This document shows positions 8,176-16,645 of a stretch of 36,250 bases of DNA, piece after piece (position 1 is the first letter of the stretch; every line of letters begins with the position of its first letter). Location: contig JAUNGB010000056.1 of NCBI GenBank assembly GCA_030524715.1, positions 1-36,250 of the forward strand. Direction: 5' to 3'. Both the position numbers and the translations under genes were made by a program. Source of the stretch: Eubacteriales bacterium (GTDB lineage: Bacteria > Bacillota > Clostridia > Lachnospirales > Lachnospiraceae). The notes beneath the pieces are model-generated. The model ran no database searches, had not been told where the DNA came from, and worked only from the letters and a program-made list of their open reading frames with translations.

Positions 8176-10302
8176 CTACATCATCGGGTCCATTGACAAG
8201 GCAGGATGCTCATGTTCTGTCAAAAAGGCCACCAGAGTTTCCGGATCTGTGGCAATTGTCTCATCACCGATTTTATCAGTGAAATTGTCAATTCCGTAAA
8301 GCTCCTTCGCGGTTTTGTTCAGACGCTCCGCCACCGTCTCCTTTAATTCCTTTGGCATCCATACGATACGCTCAATACCGCCTTCTGCCTTCATGAATTT
8401 CTTGGAACCGATAAAGTGTTTCCCATGTCCCATAAATCCCGGAGTCTGCACACCGCCGCCGGTCATGGAAGCCATCTCCGGGAAGGTCATTCCCAGAGGG
8501 GTCATCCCGGCGTATTCGCGGTTGGCAATGACAACGCCATTGGAGAACGGCTCAATACCGCAGATACATTCAAAGCATCCGCAGGAAGTCATGGGATCCT
8601 GCATAATGGAATACAGGGTAACGTGCTCCAGGGCGCCCTGGGAATATTTCTGTACTGCTTCATCCACATCCTCGTAAGAGCCAAGCTCTTCATCAATGAC
8701 TCTTTCCTTGGTAATCACCTGGCAGGGGCCTGCCGGGTCAAGCTCGTTTGTGGCCTTGGCATCCAGCCAGGATACCGCGCCGCAGAGTCCAAGCCTCTCA
8801 GGAGTTACCACGCATACGTGAGATGGAGAGAATGCCTGACAAAGAATGCAGCTATAGTATACATCCACAGATTCGTCGGTCAGATTGTCCAGACGCTCGT
8901 CACGTTTATTGAATGCCGGAATGGCTATTTCATGACGGATCCTGGTACATTCCGCCGGATCTGTATAGATCGTCACCTGACATTTGTCCACAACAGCTTC
9001 AAACTCATTCTTCACCTGTGCATACAGCACTTCACCGAAATGTTTTGCGCGGAATCCTGCGTTAAAAGCGTCCTTGCTGATACGGATACGCTGCATATCA
9101 CGCTGGCCTGTGTGATATACGCCTTCGATACAGTTAATATAATTATGGAATTTACGTTCGATAACAGGTTCAAAATCCGGCTGCATCCTGCGGCCTGCTA
9201 CTTCTACCACGTAAGCAATGCTGTGTTTGCTGCCTTCTTCAAACTCATCCACCTCGGGGCCCACAACCGTGATCTTATGATCCTCGATCTCATCCATCTG
9301 CCTGGTCTGCACAAGCTCTGCACAGTCTACACGGGAGCCGTCAAACTCCACCTGCATATCCTTACGGCGGATGATCTCGCCCTCAAAGGCGGAAGCGAAC
9401 GCTACCGGAATATCAATATTCGTGATCTTGATCTTGATATTACGGGCTTCCAGGGAAACCTTATTAAAATCTGCCACATTCGGGCACGCGATCAGTGCGC
9501 CCGGTACTTCTGTGATATTTTCATCCTCATTGGAAATTACCGGGAAGCCAAGCTTGATCGCACCTGCACCGGCAGCCAGAATGACATCGTCAATCGGCTT
9601 GAATGCATTTACGAATGCAGGAACTCTTTCTGCTGTATAGGTAATCAGACTGCCCGCATCTCCGGGAGTCACATTACCGAAAATAAGCGCCGCACGAAGC
9701 GCCACGGATACGACGTGGATCACAGACGTCACGTCTTTTCCCAATGGTACGATACGTACGTTGTAGCCCATCTTCAGTCCCAGCTCCTGCGCCTGGTCAA
9801 TGATCCCGCCAACCAATGTGACCAGAATGCCCTGCGCCTGATAACTCTTAATCAGATCCACACCTTCCTGTGCGGTGGGGGCAGAGCCGAGGATAACAGC
9901 TACGCCGGGAATGTCGCCTGTTACAAGCGGCACGCCCAATTCACGGATGATCGCATCGGCCAGATGACCGTAGCACGGTTCGCTGTAAGGCTGTGCGCCG
10001 TCCATGTATTTCAATACTTCGATAAATTCTGCACAGAGAGCGGTTGCCACACCGGACATCAGGGCGTCGTCTAACTGGTGTTCTCTGGTCATCAGAGTTT
10101 TTACCACACCAAGAGCCTCTTTTAAATCACCTAAGGTCTTCACCTTAACGCCGGTAACTGCATAATAGCAGGGAAGGCAGTATGCCGTGTTCGGGAAGCC
10201 AACAGCCATGTCCGCACCATACTGCTGGACAGCTCCCTCTACAGCCTGTTCTGTCAGGCCGAAAACAGCATCATTTCCGCTGAAAATTCTGTTGATCAAC
10301 AT
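8176..10302 (-). CDS. acsB: CO-methylating acetyl-CoA synthase, downstream copy
   Basis: Makes acetyl-CoA from CO (supplied by AcsA), a methyl group (from AcsCD) and CoA at the Ni-Ni-[4Fe-4S] A-cluster. Counted from the ATG at 10302 (708 aa; family 700-730), the cluster ligands are Cys485, Cys488, Cys497 and Cys507, and the distal nickel site is Cys574-Gly-Cys576. Phe491, next to the proximal metal, is kept. The frame is open to 10320, but the earlier ATGs lack a usable ribosome binding site. The 10302 ATG has GGAG 12 nt upstream and gives a start that aligns with the other copy, so the start is only moderately sure. This copy is about 60% identical to its neighbour over the N-terminal 290 residues, but about 90% over the rest. 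Confidence 0.95.
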   Translation of the reverse strand: MLINRIFSGNDAVFGLTEQAVEGAVQQYGADMAVGFPNTAYCLPCYYAVTGVKVKTLGDLKEALGVVKTLMTREHQLDDALMSGVATALCAEFIEVLKYMDGAQPYSEPCYGHLADAIIRELGVPLVTGDIPGVAVILGSAPTAQEGVDLIKSYQAQGILVTLVGGIIDQAQELGLKMGYNVRIVPLGKDVTSVIHVVSVALRAALIFGNVTPGDAGSLITYTAERVPAFVNAFKPIDDVILAAGAGAIKLGFPVISNEDENITEVPGALIACPNVADFNKVSLEARNIKIKITNIDIPVAFASAFEGEIIRRKDMQVEFDGSRVDCAELVQTRQMDEIEDHKITVVGPEVDEFEEGSKHSIAYVVEVAGRRMQPDFEPVIERKFHNYINCIEGVYHTGQRDMQRIRISKDAFNAGFRAKHFGEVLYAQVKNEFEAVVDKCQVTIYTDPAECTRIRHEIAIPAFNKRDERLDNLTDESVDVYYSCILCQAFSPSHVCVVTPERLGLCGAVSWLDAKATNELDPAGPCQVITKERVIDEELGSYEDVDEAVQKYSQGALEHVTLYSIMQDPMTSCGCFECICGIEPFSNGVVIANREYAGMTPLGMTFPEMASMTGGGVQTPGFMGHGKHFIGSKKFMKAEGGIERIVWMPKELKETVAERLNKTAKELYGIDNFTDKIGDETIATDPETLVAFLTEHEHPALSMDPMM

Positions 10303-10408
10303 GTTGCTTTTCATCTCCATTTTTTAATACGCGGTTAATAGGGTAAAGCGGACATTTTCATTCCGCTTTGCGTTCATACATTTGTATGATATCAGGAAAC
10401 GCCTGCAA

Positions 10409-10434
10409 GACACCGGGCCGGACAGCCCAGTGTC
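10409..10434. repeat. Hairpin between the two acsB genes
   Basis: GACAC and GGGC on the left pair with GCCC and GTGTC on the right around a 6-nt loop, with one internal mismatch. There is no T-tract on either side, so it is not a typical terminator. It may stabilise or process the long transcript between the two acsB coding regions. Confidence 0.4.
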
Positions 10435-10445
10435 CTGTAATGGCA

Positions 10446-10504
10446 GTTATACATTATCAGCCCATAGCCCTGCAGCCAGTGCAGGCCTGTAAATGAACAA
10501 TAAC
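10446..10504 (+). repeat. Dispersed palindromic repeat, copy A
   Basis: Member of a repeat family found about six times in this window. The core CCCATAGCCCTGCA, loop GCCAG, TGCAGG and the right end TGAACAATAAC match the other copies; the left end is degraded to GTTAT. It lies in the 209-bp gap between the two acsB coding regions, just before the stop codon of the upstream copy. Confidence 0.75.
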
Positions 10505-10511
10505 GTCTTTA

Positions 10512-12641
10512 TTACATCATCGGGTCAAGCATCAGCGCCGGATGTCCTTTTTCGGTCAGGAAGCTAACCAGTGTCTCCGGATCTTCCGCTACAGTTTCGT
10601 CGCCGATCATATCGGTAAAGTTGTCGATTCCGTACATTTCCTTAGCGGTCTTGTTTAATCTGTCCGCAACGAATTCCTTCAGTTCCTTGGGCATCCATAC
10701 GATACGCTCAATACCGCCCTCTGCCTTCATGAACTTCTTGGAACCGATGAAATGCTTGCCGTGTCCCATGAAACCAGGCGTCTGAACACCGCCGCCGGTC
10801 ATGGAAGCCATCTCGGAGAAGGTCATTCCAAGAGGAGTCATGCCTGCATATTCACGGTTAGCAATAACAACACCGTTGGAGAACGGCTCGATACCGCAGA
10901 TACACTCGAAGCATCCGCAGGAGGTCATAGGATCCTGCATGATGGAGTACAGGGTAACGTGCTCCAGAGCGCCCTGGGAATATTTCTGTACGGCTTCATC
11001 AACGTCTTCATAGGAACCGAGATTCTCATCGATTACTCTCTCTTTTGTGATGATCTGGCACGGGCCGGCCGGGTCAAGCTCGTTGGTAGCCTTTGCATCC
11101 AGCCATGAAACAGCTCCGCAGAGTCCCAGTCTCTCAGGCGTAACCACACATACGTGAGACGGGGAGAATGCCTGGCAGAGGATACAGCTATAGTATACGT
11201 CTACAGATTCGTCTGTCAGGTTGTCAAGACGCTCGTCACGTTTGTTGAAGATCGGGATTGCCACTTCATGACGCATTCTTGTACATTCTGCAGGATCTGT
11301 GTAAATAACAACTTCACATTTATCAACAACAGCGTCAAATTCATTCTTAACCTGAGTATAAAGAACTTCACCGATATGTTTGATACGGAATCCGGCATTG
11401 AATGCATCAATGCTGATACGGATACGCTGCATATCACGCTGGCCGGTGTGGTATACACCTTCGATACAGTTGATATAGTTGTGGAACTTACGCTCGATAA
11501 CGGATTCAAAGTCAGGCTGCATGTTCTTGCCTGCAACTTTTACCAGATATACGATGCTGTTCTTGCTTCCCAGAGCCATTTCGTCAGCTTCCGGTCCGAT
11601 CACGGTGATCTTGTGGTCTTCTACTTCAGAAGGCTCACAGGTCTGTACAAGCTCTGCACAGTCTACACGGGAACCGTCAAACTCAACCTGCATGTCTTTA
11701 CGGCGGATGATCTCACCTTCGAATGCAGATGCAAATGCTACAGGGATGTCTACGTTTGTAATCTTGATCTTAATGTCACGAGCCTCAAGGGAAGTAGCAT
11801 TGAACTCTTCTACGTTCGGCTGTTTGATCAGGCTCTTCGGTACGCTTGGTGTGTAGTCCATATCATTGGTAACTACCGGGAAGCCATAGTAAATAGCTCC
11901 TGCACCGCAGGCAACGGTCTTCTCATCCAGAGGTGCAAATGCATTGACAAATGCACGGAATCTGTTGAAGGTGTACTCCTGAAGAGCAGCCTTGTCGCCA
12001 GGTGTGATATTACCGAAGATCATAGCTGTTCTGCATGCTGCAGATACGGCATGACAAACGGAGGAGATATTCTCACCGATCGGGAATACACGTACGTTAA
12101 AGCCGGTCTTGTAATTTGCTTCTTTTAACTGCTCAATGATTCCGCCAACCAGACAAACGAAGTTACCCTGTGCCTGGTAGCTCTTAACCAGTGCGCATGC
12201 TTCTTCTACGGTCGGAGCTGCATTGATGATAACTGCAATACCCGGGATATCGCCTGTTACAAGCGGTACACCAAGCTCACGGATCTGAGCATCTGTCATA
12301 TGTCCAAGGTAAGGAGCCTCATACGGGGTCTTGCCGCCAACATATTTCATAGCCTCGATCAGCTCTGCTGCCAAAGCAGTCGCTACACCGGATTTGAAAC
12401 CGGAATCCAGACGTCTCTCACGGGTCATCTGAGCTTTAATATATGTAAGGGCTTCTTTCGCTTCTTTTAAAGTTGTAATCTTATTTCCTGTCTCTGCATA
12501 GAAGCAGGGAAGGGAATATGCGGTTTCAGGAAAACCTACTGCCATGTCTTCGCCGTATTCAGCGATTGCGGCATCAACAGCTTCCACTGCTTCTGCATAC
12601 ATGGTATCATTTCCGTTAAATACGATATCAAATAAAAGCAC
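10512..12641 (-). CDS. acsB: CO-methylating acetyl-CoA synthase, upstream copy
   Basis: Second complete acetyl-CoA synthase subunit, directly after cooC and acsA. From the GTG at 12641 it has 709 aa. The A-cluster ligands are Cys486, Cys489, Cys498 and Cys508, with the Cys575-Gly-Cys577 nickel site and Phe492. An ATG lies two codons earlier (12647), but AGGAGG is only 1 nt before it and 7 nt before the GTG, so the GTG start is preferred. The gene lies 24 bp after the CooC ATPase gene. Between this copy and the next, residues around the A-cluster (about 470-655) differ at only about 3 positions, although many codons differ silently. This argues for an old duplication under strong selection, not an assembly duplicate. 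Confidence 0.95.
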   Translation of the reverse strand: MLLFDIVFNGNDTMYAEAVEAVDAAIAEYGEDMAVGFPETAYSLPCFYAETGNKITTLKEAKEALTYIKAQMTRERRLDSGFKSGVATALAAELIEAMKYVGGKTPYEAPYLGHMTDAQIRELGVPLVTGDIPGIAVIINAAPTVEEACALVKSYQAQGNFVCLVGGIIEQLKEANYKTGFNVRVFPIGENISSVCHAVSAACRTAMIFGNITPGDKAALQEYTFNRFRAFVNAFAPLDEKTVACGAGAIYYGFPVVTNDMDYTPSVPKSLIKQPNVEEFNATSLEARDIKIKITNVDIPVAFASAFEGEIIRRKDMQVEFDGSRVDCAELVQTCEPSEVEDHKITVIGPEADEMALGSKNSIVYLVKVAGKNMQPDFESVIERKFHNYINCIEGVYHTGQRDMQRIRISIDAFNAGFRIKHIGEVLYTQVKNEFDAVVDKCEVVIYTDPAECTRMRHEVAIPIFNKRDERLDNLTDESVDVYYSCILCQAFSPSHVCVVTPERLGLCGAVSWLDAKATNELDPAGPCQIITKERVIDENLGSYEDVDEAVQKYSQGALEHVTLYSIMQDPMTSCGCFECICGIEPFSNGVVIANREYAGMTPLGMTFSEMASMTGGGVQTPGFMGHGKHFIGSKKFMKAEGGIERIVWMPKELKEFVADRLNKTAKEMYGIDNFTDMIGDETVAEDPETLVSFLTEKGHPALMLDPMM

Positions 12642-12665
12642 TGTCATACCTCCTAATAACAGATC

Positions 12666-13433
12666 TTATTGTTGTTGATCTATTTTCTCTTTGATTTTGA
12701 TAATTTCATCAGTAACTGTCTTGCTGAAATCATATGGTGATTTCCCCTGACGGTCAGCGTCAATAACCTCTGTATTATAATGGATCATGCCAAGCAGATC
12801 CTCCGGAGGGATCCTGTCTGTGATAAACGCCTCATCCTCTTCGTTGCGAACCTTATTGGCCACAACCTTAACCTGGGAAACTCCCAGATCCTTTGCAAGA
12901 CGCTTCACATTTCTGTATGTCTGTACGCTTCTTGCCCCGGGCTCGATCACGACGATAAAGGCGTCCATGCTTTCTGTGGTTCCTCTTCCCAGATGCTCCA
13001 GCCCGGCTTCCATATCAAGGATCACTACGTCGTCCCTGTGAAGCACCAGATTGTTGATGATCCGTTTCAGCATCACATGTTCCGGGCACACACAGCCGCC
13101 TCCGCCCGTTTCCACCGTTCCGAGAACCAGAAGTTTCACGCCGTTACAGACCTTTCCGTAGGTATCCGGAATGTCGTCTACCTTTGGATTCAGCTTATAA
13201 AACTGGTTCTGGCTGTTGGCTCCGGTCCGTTCCTCCACCAGCTTACGCATTCTTGAGATCGGCACTATGGAATCCAGCGTCTCCTCGTCAAAGCCAAGGG
13301 CAAGTCCCAGGTTTGCGTCCGGATCTACGTCCGCCGCAAGAACATGCCTTCCTTCATCTGCGTATAATCTGGCGAGGGTAGCCGCAAATGTGGTCTTTCC
13401 TACTCCGCCTTTCCCTGTGACTGCAATTTTCAT
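12666..13433 (-). CDS. cooC: CooC-type nickel-insertion ATPase (between acsA and acsB)
   Basis: MinD/SIMIBI-class ATPase that inserts nickel into CO dehydrogenase or acetyl-CoA synthase. The protein is 255 aa. The deviant Walker A motif GKGGVGKTT starts at residue 7 with the signature lysine. VLAADVDPDANLG follows as in CooC, and the nickel-binding Cys-x-Cys lies at Cys114/Cys116 in GGGGCVCPEH. The switch II aspartate is in VVILDMEAGLEHLGRGT. The ATG at 13433 has AAAGG about 11 nt upstream. It lies 32 bp after acsA and just before acsB, the position often called acsF, so the A-cluster is a plausible target, but the sequence alone does not decide this. Confidence 0.92.
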   Translation of the reverse strand: MKIAVTGKGGVGKTTFAATLARLYADEGRHVLAADVDPDANLGLALGFDEETLDSIVPISRMRKLVEERTGANSQNQFYKLNPKVDDIPDTYGKVCNGVKLLVLGTVETGGGGCVCPEHVMLKRIINNLVLHRDDVVILDMEAGLEHLGRGTTESMDAFIVVIEPGARSVQTYRNVKRLAKDLGVSQVKVVANKVRNEEDEAFITDRIPPEDLLGMIHYNTEVIDADRQGKSPYDFSKTVTDEIIKIKEKIDQQQ

Positions 13434-13465
13434 AAGTTATCGCGCCTTTCTTTCTTAAACCAACA

Positions 13466-15358
13466 TCAGATTCCTAATGCAGCTCTCTTTTCTTCGATTC
13501 TTTCGATCATCATATCGCCTAATTTGTCGATATCATGCTCTACAGTGTAAGCAGCCTCAACCCAGTCTCTGATGCCGCCCTTCAGAAGTCCATCAACCTC
13601 GGAGGAACCATATGCATACGGCTCAACGCCAAGATATGTATCAATACCGGTTGCTACTACATAGTTACCGATGGAAACCGCTTTTTCGGACATCCACTCA
13701 GGAGCACATCCTACCAACGGGATCTGGGAGATATTCCATCCGGAATCCTTTGCGATCCTGGAAGCCAGAACCATCATACGGCTGATATCTACGCAGGAGC
13801 CCATATGTAATACAGGAGGAATGTCAACAAGCTCACAGACACGTTTCAGGCCCGCGCCGCAGAGATCCTTCGCACGTTTATCCATTAAGCCGGCTTTTGC
13901 GGCAGCCTGTGCGGAACATCCGGAAACCACCAGGATGATATCGTTTGCGATCAGCTTCTTCATAAGTTCAATATGAGCTGCGTCAGGACGGACCTTCGGG
14001 TTGTTACATCCAACCATGGCAACTGCTCCGCGGAGAACGCCGGATTTCACGCAGTCAACCAGCGGCATCATAGTGCCTGTCTCATCAACGTGGCTGTTGG
14101 TAACTCCGTCCAGTTTCTTCTCGATCTGTTCTACAGAGAAGCCTACGGTAGCCTTCTGTTTCATCTGAGGAATGTATACCAGGTCTTTATTTCTGTTCTT
14201 GAAGTTTTCGATCGCTGTCTTAACGATCAGTTTTGCGTTTTCTCCGGCCGTCTTGGAATTGAATCTGATAAAATCAGAATCCGGCATCTGAGCGATCGGG
14301 GAAGTGGTGATAAATTTCGTATGGAAACACTTGGAAAGCGGTCCTAACGCAGGGAAGATACACTGCACGTCTACAACGATCGCTTCACAGGCGCCTGTGA
14401 GGACTACGTTTTCCTGCTGTAAGAAGTTACCTGCCATCGGAATACCACGGCGCATTGCAACTTCATTGGAGGTACAGCAGACGCCGGATACGGTAATTCC
14501 CTGTGCTCCCATGGATTTTGCGTAGTCGATCATTTCCTTGCTGTCCGCATATTCGCAGATCATCTCGGAAAGCGACGGATCATGTCCATGGACAACGATG
14601 TTTACGTTCTCTTCCACCATTACCCCAAGGTTGGCCTCTGTCTCAATTTCCTTCGGAGTTCCGAAAAGAACGTCGGAGAATTCAGTACCCATCATGGAGC
14701 CGCCCCATCCATCGGACAGACCGGAACGAAGGGCCTGACGGATCAGAGCCTCCGGCTTGGAAGAGTTACCCATATGGGTCATATGCATGGAGCAGGAAAC
14801 CTCACGGTCAATGGCACGGGGACGAATTTCCTCTCTGTCCCAGATTTCCTGGGTATGCTCCGGAGCACGTTTGGTGAATACCTGTGTTCCGAAAGGTTTG
14901 CCATATTCCATCAGACCTGCTTCCGCAACCTCGTGAGCAACATCATAAATATCCTTTCCTTCTGTCTCTACGCCGAATTCAGCAGCCAGACGGAGAAGCT
15001 TTTCAGGATCCTTTACCTTGTAATTGCCGTCTGCTGCAGATTCATACAGTGTATGGGCAATTTCACGGCCATGGTCAGAATGTGTTGCGGAACCGCCGGA
15101 GGTAAAGCGCAGGAAGTTTCTTCCTACGATACCATGAACATCGCATCCGCAGATTCCTCTCGGAGCCTTCGGGGTAATACGGCACGGTCCCATGGAACAG
15201 ATACGGCAGCACATACCAGCTTCACCGAATTTACAGTGTGGAGTCTGATTCTTAACACGCATCTGCCAGGAATCAGCACCGACTTTGGCGCCTGTCTCTA
15301 ACAGTCGATTAGTGGCAGCTTCAAATTCTTCCACTGTAGTTAATTTGAATTCACTCAT
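13466..15358 (-). CDS. acsA: Anaerobic Ni-Fe carbon monoxide dehydrogenase catalytic subunit
   Basis: Reduces CO2 to CO and passes it through a tunnel to acetyl-CoA synthase. The protein is 630 aa (family 620-675). D-cluster cysteines are Cys42 and Cys50. B-cluster cysteines are Cys51, Cys54, Cys59 and Cys70 or Cys72. C-cluster ligands are visible as His257 or His259 (VVHGHDP), Cys295 (GVCCTSNE), Cys333, Cys451, Cys481 and Cys522, and the catalytic Lys559 (WMSEKA) is present. All key residues are intact. The ATG at 15358 has AAAGGAGG upstream. It is the only CODH in the window while there are two acsB genes. A candidate internal promoter lies about 80 bp upstream. Confidence 0.97.
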   Translation of the reverse strand: MSEFKLTTVEEFEAATNRLLETGAKVGADSWQMRVKNQTPHCKFGEAGMCCRICSMGPCRITPKAPRGICGCDVHGIVGRNFLRFTSGGSATHSDHGREIAHTLYESAADGNYKVKDPEKLLRLAAEFGVETEGKDIYDVAHEVAEAGLMEYGKPFGTQVFTKRAPEHTQEIWDREEIRPRAIDREVSCSMHMTHMGNSSKPEALIRQALRSGLSDGWGGSMMGTEFSDVLFGTPKEIETEANLGVMVEENVNIVVHGHDPSLSEMICEYADSKEMIDYAKSMGAQGITVSGVCCTSNEVAMRRGIPMAGNFLQQENVVLTGACEAIVVDVQCIFPALGPLSKCFHTKFITTSPIAQMPDSDFIRFNSKTAGENAKLIVKTAIENFKNRNKDLVYIPQMKQKATVGFSVEQIEKKLDGVTNSHVDETGTMMPLVDCVKSGVLRGAVAMVGCNNPKVRPDAAHIELMKKLIANDIILVVSGCSAQAAAKAGLMDKRAKDLCGAGLKRVCELVDIPPVLHMGSCVDISRMMVLASRIAKDSGWNISQIPLVGCAPEWMSEKAVSIGNYVVATGIDTYLGVEPYAYGSSEVDGLLKGGIRDWVEAAYTVEHDIDKLGDMMIERIEEKRAALGI

Positions 15359-15432
15359 TATAGACCTCCTTTAAATTGCGCACGAGCCGAACCCGAAAGG
15401 TTATCCGGACCGTACTTTTGTCTTATAAATAA

Positions 15433-15460
15433 ATTATATTAATAAGCCCACGTTTGGGAA
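15433..15460 (-). promoter_or_regulatory. Possible internal promoter for acsA
   Basis: On the minus strand TTCCCA (15455-15460), a 16-bp spacer and TATAAT (15433-15438) lie about 75 bp before acsA. The -10 is perfect, the -35 only 4 of 6. The 213-bp spacer around it also holds two stem-loops (15459-15480 and 15520-15537), consistent with a separately controlled acsA segment. Confidence 0.4.
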
Positions 15461-15519
15461 CCCATCCCCTCCCATGGGTTATTTTCGTAAAAAATAAAAG
15501 CATTCTCTTTTTTAGGACA

Positions 15520-15537
15520 AAGAGGGCAAGCCCTCTT
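15520..15537 (-). terminator. Hairpin after the second cooC
   Basis: A perfect 8-bp inverted repeat AAGAGGGC / GCCCTCTT with a 2-nt centre lies 35 nt after the upstream CooC gene. On minus it ends in CTTTG, with only three T, so it would be a weak terminator or an attenuator between the nickel module and acsA. Confidence 0.35.
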
Positions 15538-15571
15538 CCACTTCCTGAATTTCTCACTCATGAGAGACTTG

Positions 15572-16342
15572 CTATAAATCTAATTTGTCAACGATGACAC
15601 GCAGCGCAGCCTTGACAGGATTGTCATCCGGCAGGGAGGCTGTAGGACGGCCTTCACAATCGTATTCGTAAACCTTGTCATCCTGTGGAACAACCCCCAG
15701 GAGCTGAAGTCCCTGGTTTTCGATTTCTTCCCGGATGCCTTCGTTTAATTCGCCGTTGGGAGCGCGGTTGATGATCAGGCCTACCTTGGACGGATGCATA
15801 TCGCATTCTTCAATAAGTCTGGCGATCCTGCCCACGGCCTGAACGCCTCTTCTGGAGCAGTCGCTTACCAGAATGGCTGTCTGCATTGTGGGGAGCACGC
15901 CTCTGCTGATATGCTCCATACCCGCCTCGTTATCCACTACAAAGTACGGATAACTGTTCTGGTATTTCGCCAGTTGTGTCTGAAGAAGCCCATTGACAAA
16001 GCAATAACACCCCTTCCCCTGTGTCCTGCCCATAACAAGCAGGTCAAAATCATCATCCTCCACCAGGGCGTCCTCAAAACGAAGTTCCGCATAATCCGCC
16101 TTGGACATTCCCGTGGGAATGGGATTCTCCTTTGACATTTCCGCGCGTGCGATCTCTTCACGCACATCGCCGAGAGTCGTATCTACCTTAACTCCTAAAA
16201 CTTCATTCAGGTTGGAGTTTGCGTCGGCATCTACCGCAAGAACGGGACCCTTGCCCTTCTCACAAAGGTACTGGATCAGCATTCCGCATAATGTTGTCTT
16301 TCCTACGCCGCCTTTTCCTGCGACAGCAATTACATGGGCCAT
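15572..16342 (-). CDS. cooC: CooC-type nickel-insertion ATPase (upstream of acsA)
   Basis: A second, clearly different CooC/MinD-family ATPase, 256 aa. It has AGKGGVGKTT near residue 8, VLAVDADANSNLNEVLG, the Cys-x-Cys nickel motif at Cys112/Cys114 (GKGCYCFVN) and VVDNEAGMEHISRG. It is the likely nickel-insertion ATPase for the CODH C-cluster, given its place before acsA and after cooT; this assignment is inference. The two ATPases share motifs but differ in most other residues, so they look like old paralogues with separate clients. The ATG at 16342 has GAGGTG at fair spacing. Confidence 0.9.
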   Translation of the reverse strand: MAHVIAVAGKGGVGKTTLCGMLIQYLCEKGKGPVLAVDADANSNLNEVLGVKVDTTLGDVREEIARAEMSKENPIPTGMSKADYAELRFEDALVEDDDFDLLVMGRTQGKGCYCFVNGLLQTQLAKYQNSYPYFVVDNEAGMEHISRGVLPTMQTAILVSDCSRRGVQAVGRIARLIEECDMHPSKVGLIINRAPNGELNEGIREEIENQGLQLLGVVPQDDKVYEYDCEGRPTASLPDDNPVKAALRVIVDKLDL

Positions 16343-16414
16343 TACTTCGGCACCTCAACTTTCTTCCTAAAATCACGTTGTTTCAATGATTTGTTTCGGT
16401 TAATTTCAAAGCTT

Positions 16415-16451
16415 ACTGACGATATCAGTAAAATCCACTGACGGTATCTGT
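16415..16451. repeat. 15-bp direct repeat at the cooT 3' end
   Basis: ACTGACGATATCAGT (16415-16429) is repeated as ACTGACGGTATCTGT (16437-16451) with two mismatches and a 7-bp gap. The first copy is itself an inverted repeat (ACTGA / TCAGT). It lies between cooT and cooC and might be an operator or an RNA structure; no function is shown. Confidence 0.4.
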
Positions 16452-16633
16452 TATTCACAGCGCAGCTTCACTATGCTGTTGGCCAGATCCACCATAAGGA
16501 TGCGGCCTTCCACTACCCTTTCATCGCCCATGATATCGCGGAGAATCAACTTGTCCCCGTCCACATCGATGCGGCTTACATTTCTGAAAATAACAGAATC
16601 ATCGCTTTCTTTATATACTGTTGCCAAACACAT
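16451..16633 (-). CDS. cooT: CooT family nickel-binding protein
   Basis: A 60-aa protein starting MCLATVY. From family knowledge, CooT proteins are small dimeric nickel-binding proteins whose Cys2 is the metal ligand and which help mature CO dehydrogenase; that Cys2 is present. The predicted fold is all-beta (short strands SVIFRNVSRIDVDGDKLILRDI and IVKLRC). It lies 12 bp after the His-rich gene and 108 bp before the first CooC ATPase, so it forms part of a nickel-delivery group. The ATG at 16633 follows GGAGG at 6-7 nt. Confidence 0.88.
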   Translation of the reverse strand: MCLATVYKESDDSVIFRNVSRIDVDGDKLILRDIMGDERVVEGRILMVDLANSIVKLRCE

Positions 16634-16645
16634 AGCTTCCGCCTC

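Noticed and set aside
8416-10074. A 552-codon open frame on + opposite acsB
   Set aside because: It is antisense to a certain acsB, rich in Cys/His/Arg with no known fold, and has no ribosome binding site; it is a by-product of acsB codon use. A similar frame lies opposite the other acsB.
8176-12641. Two acsB copies as an assembly duplication
   Set aside because: Many silent and amino-acid differences, different starts and different spacers rule out a simple duplicated contig segment.
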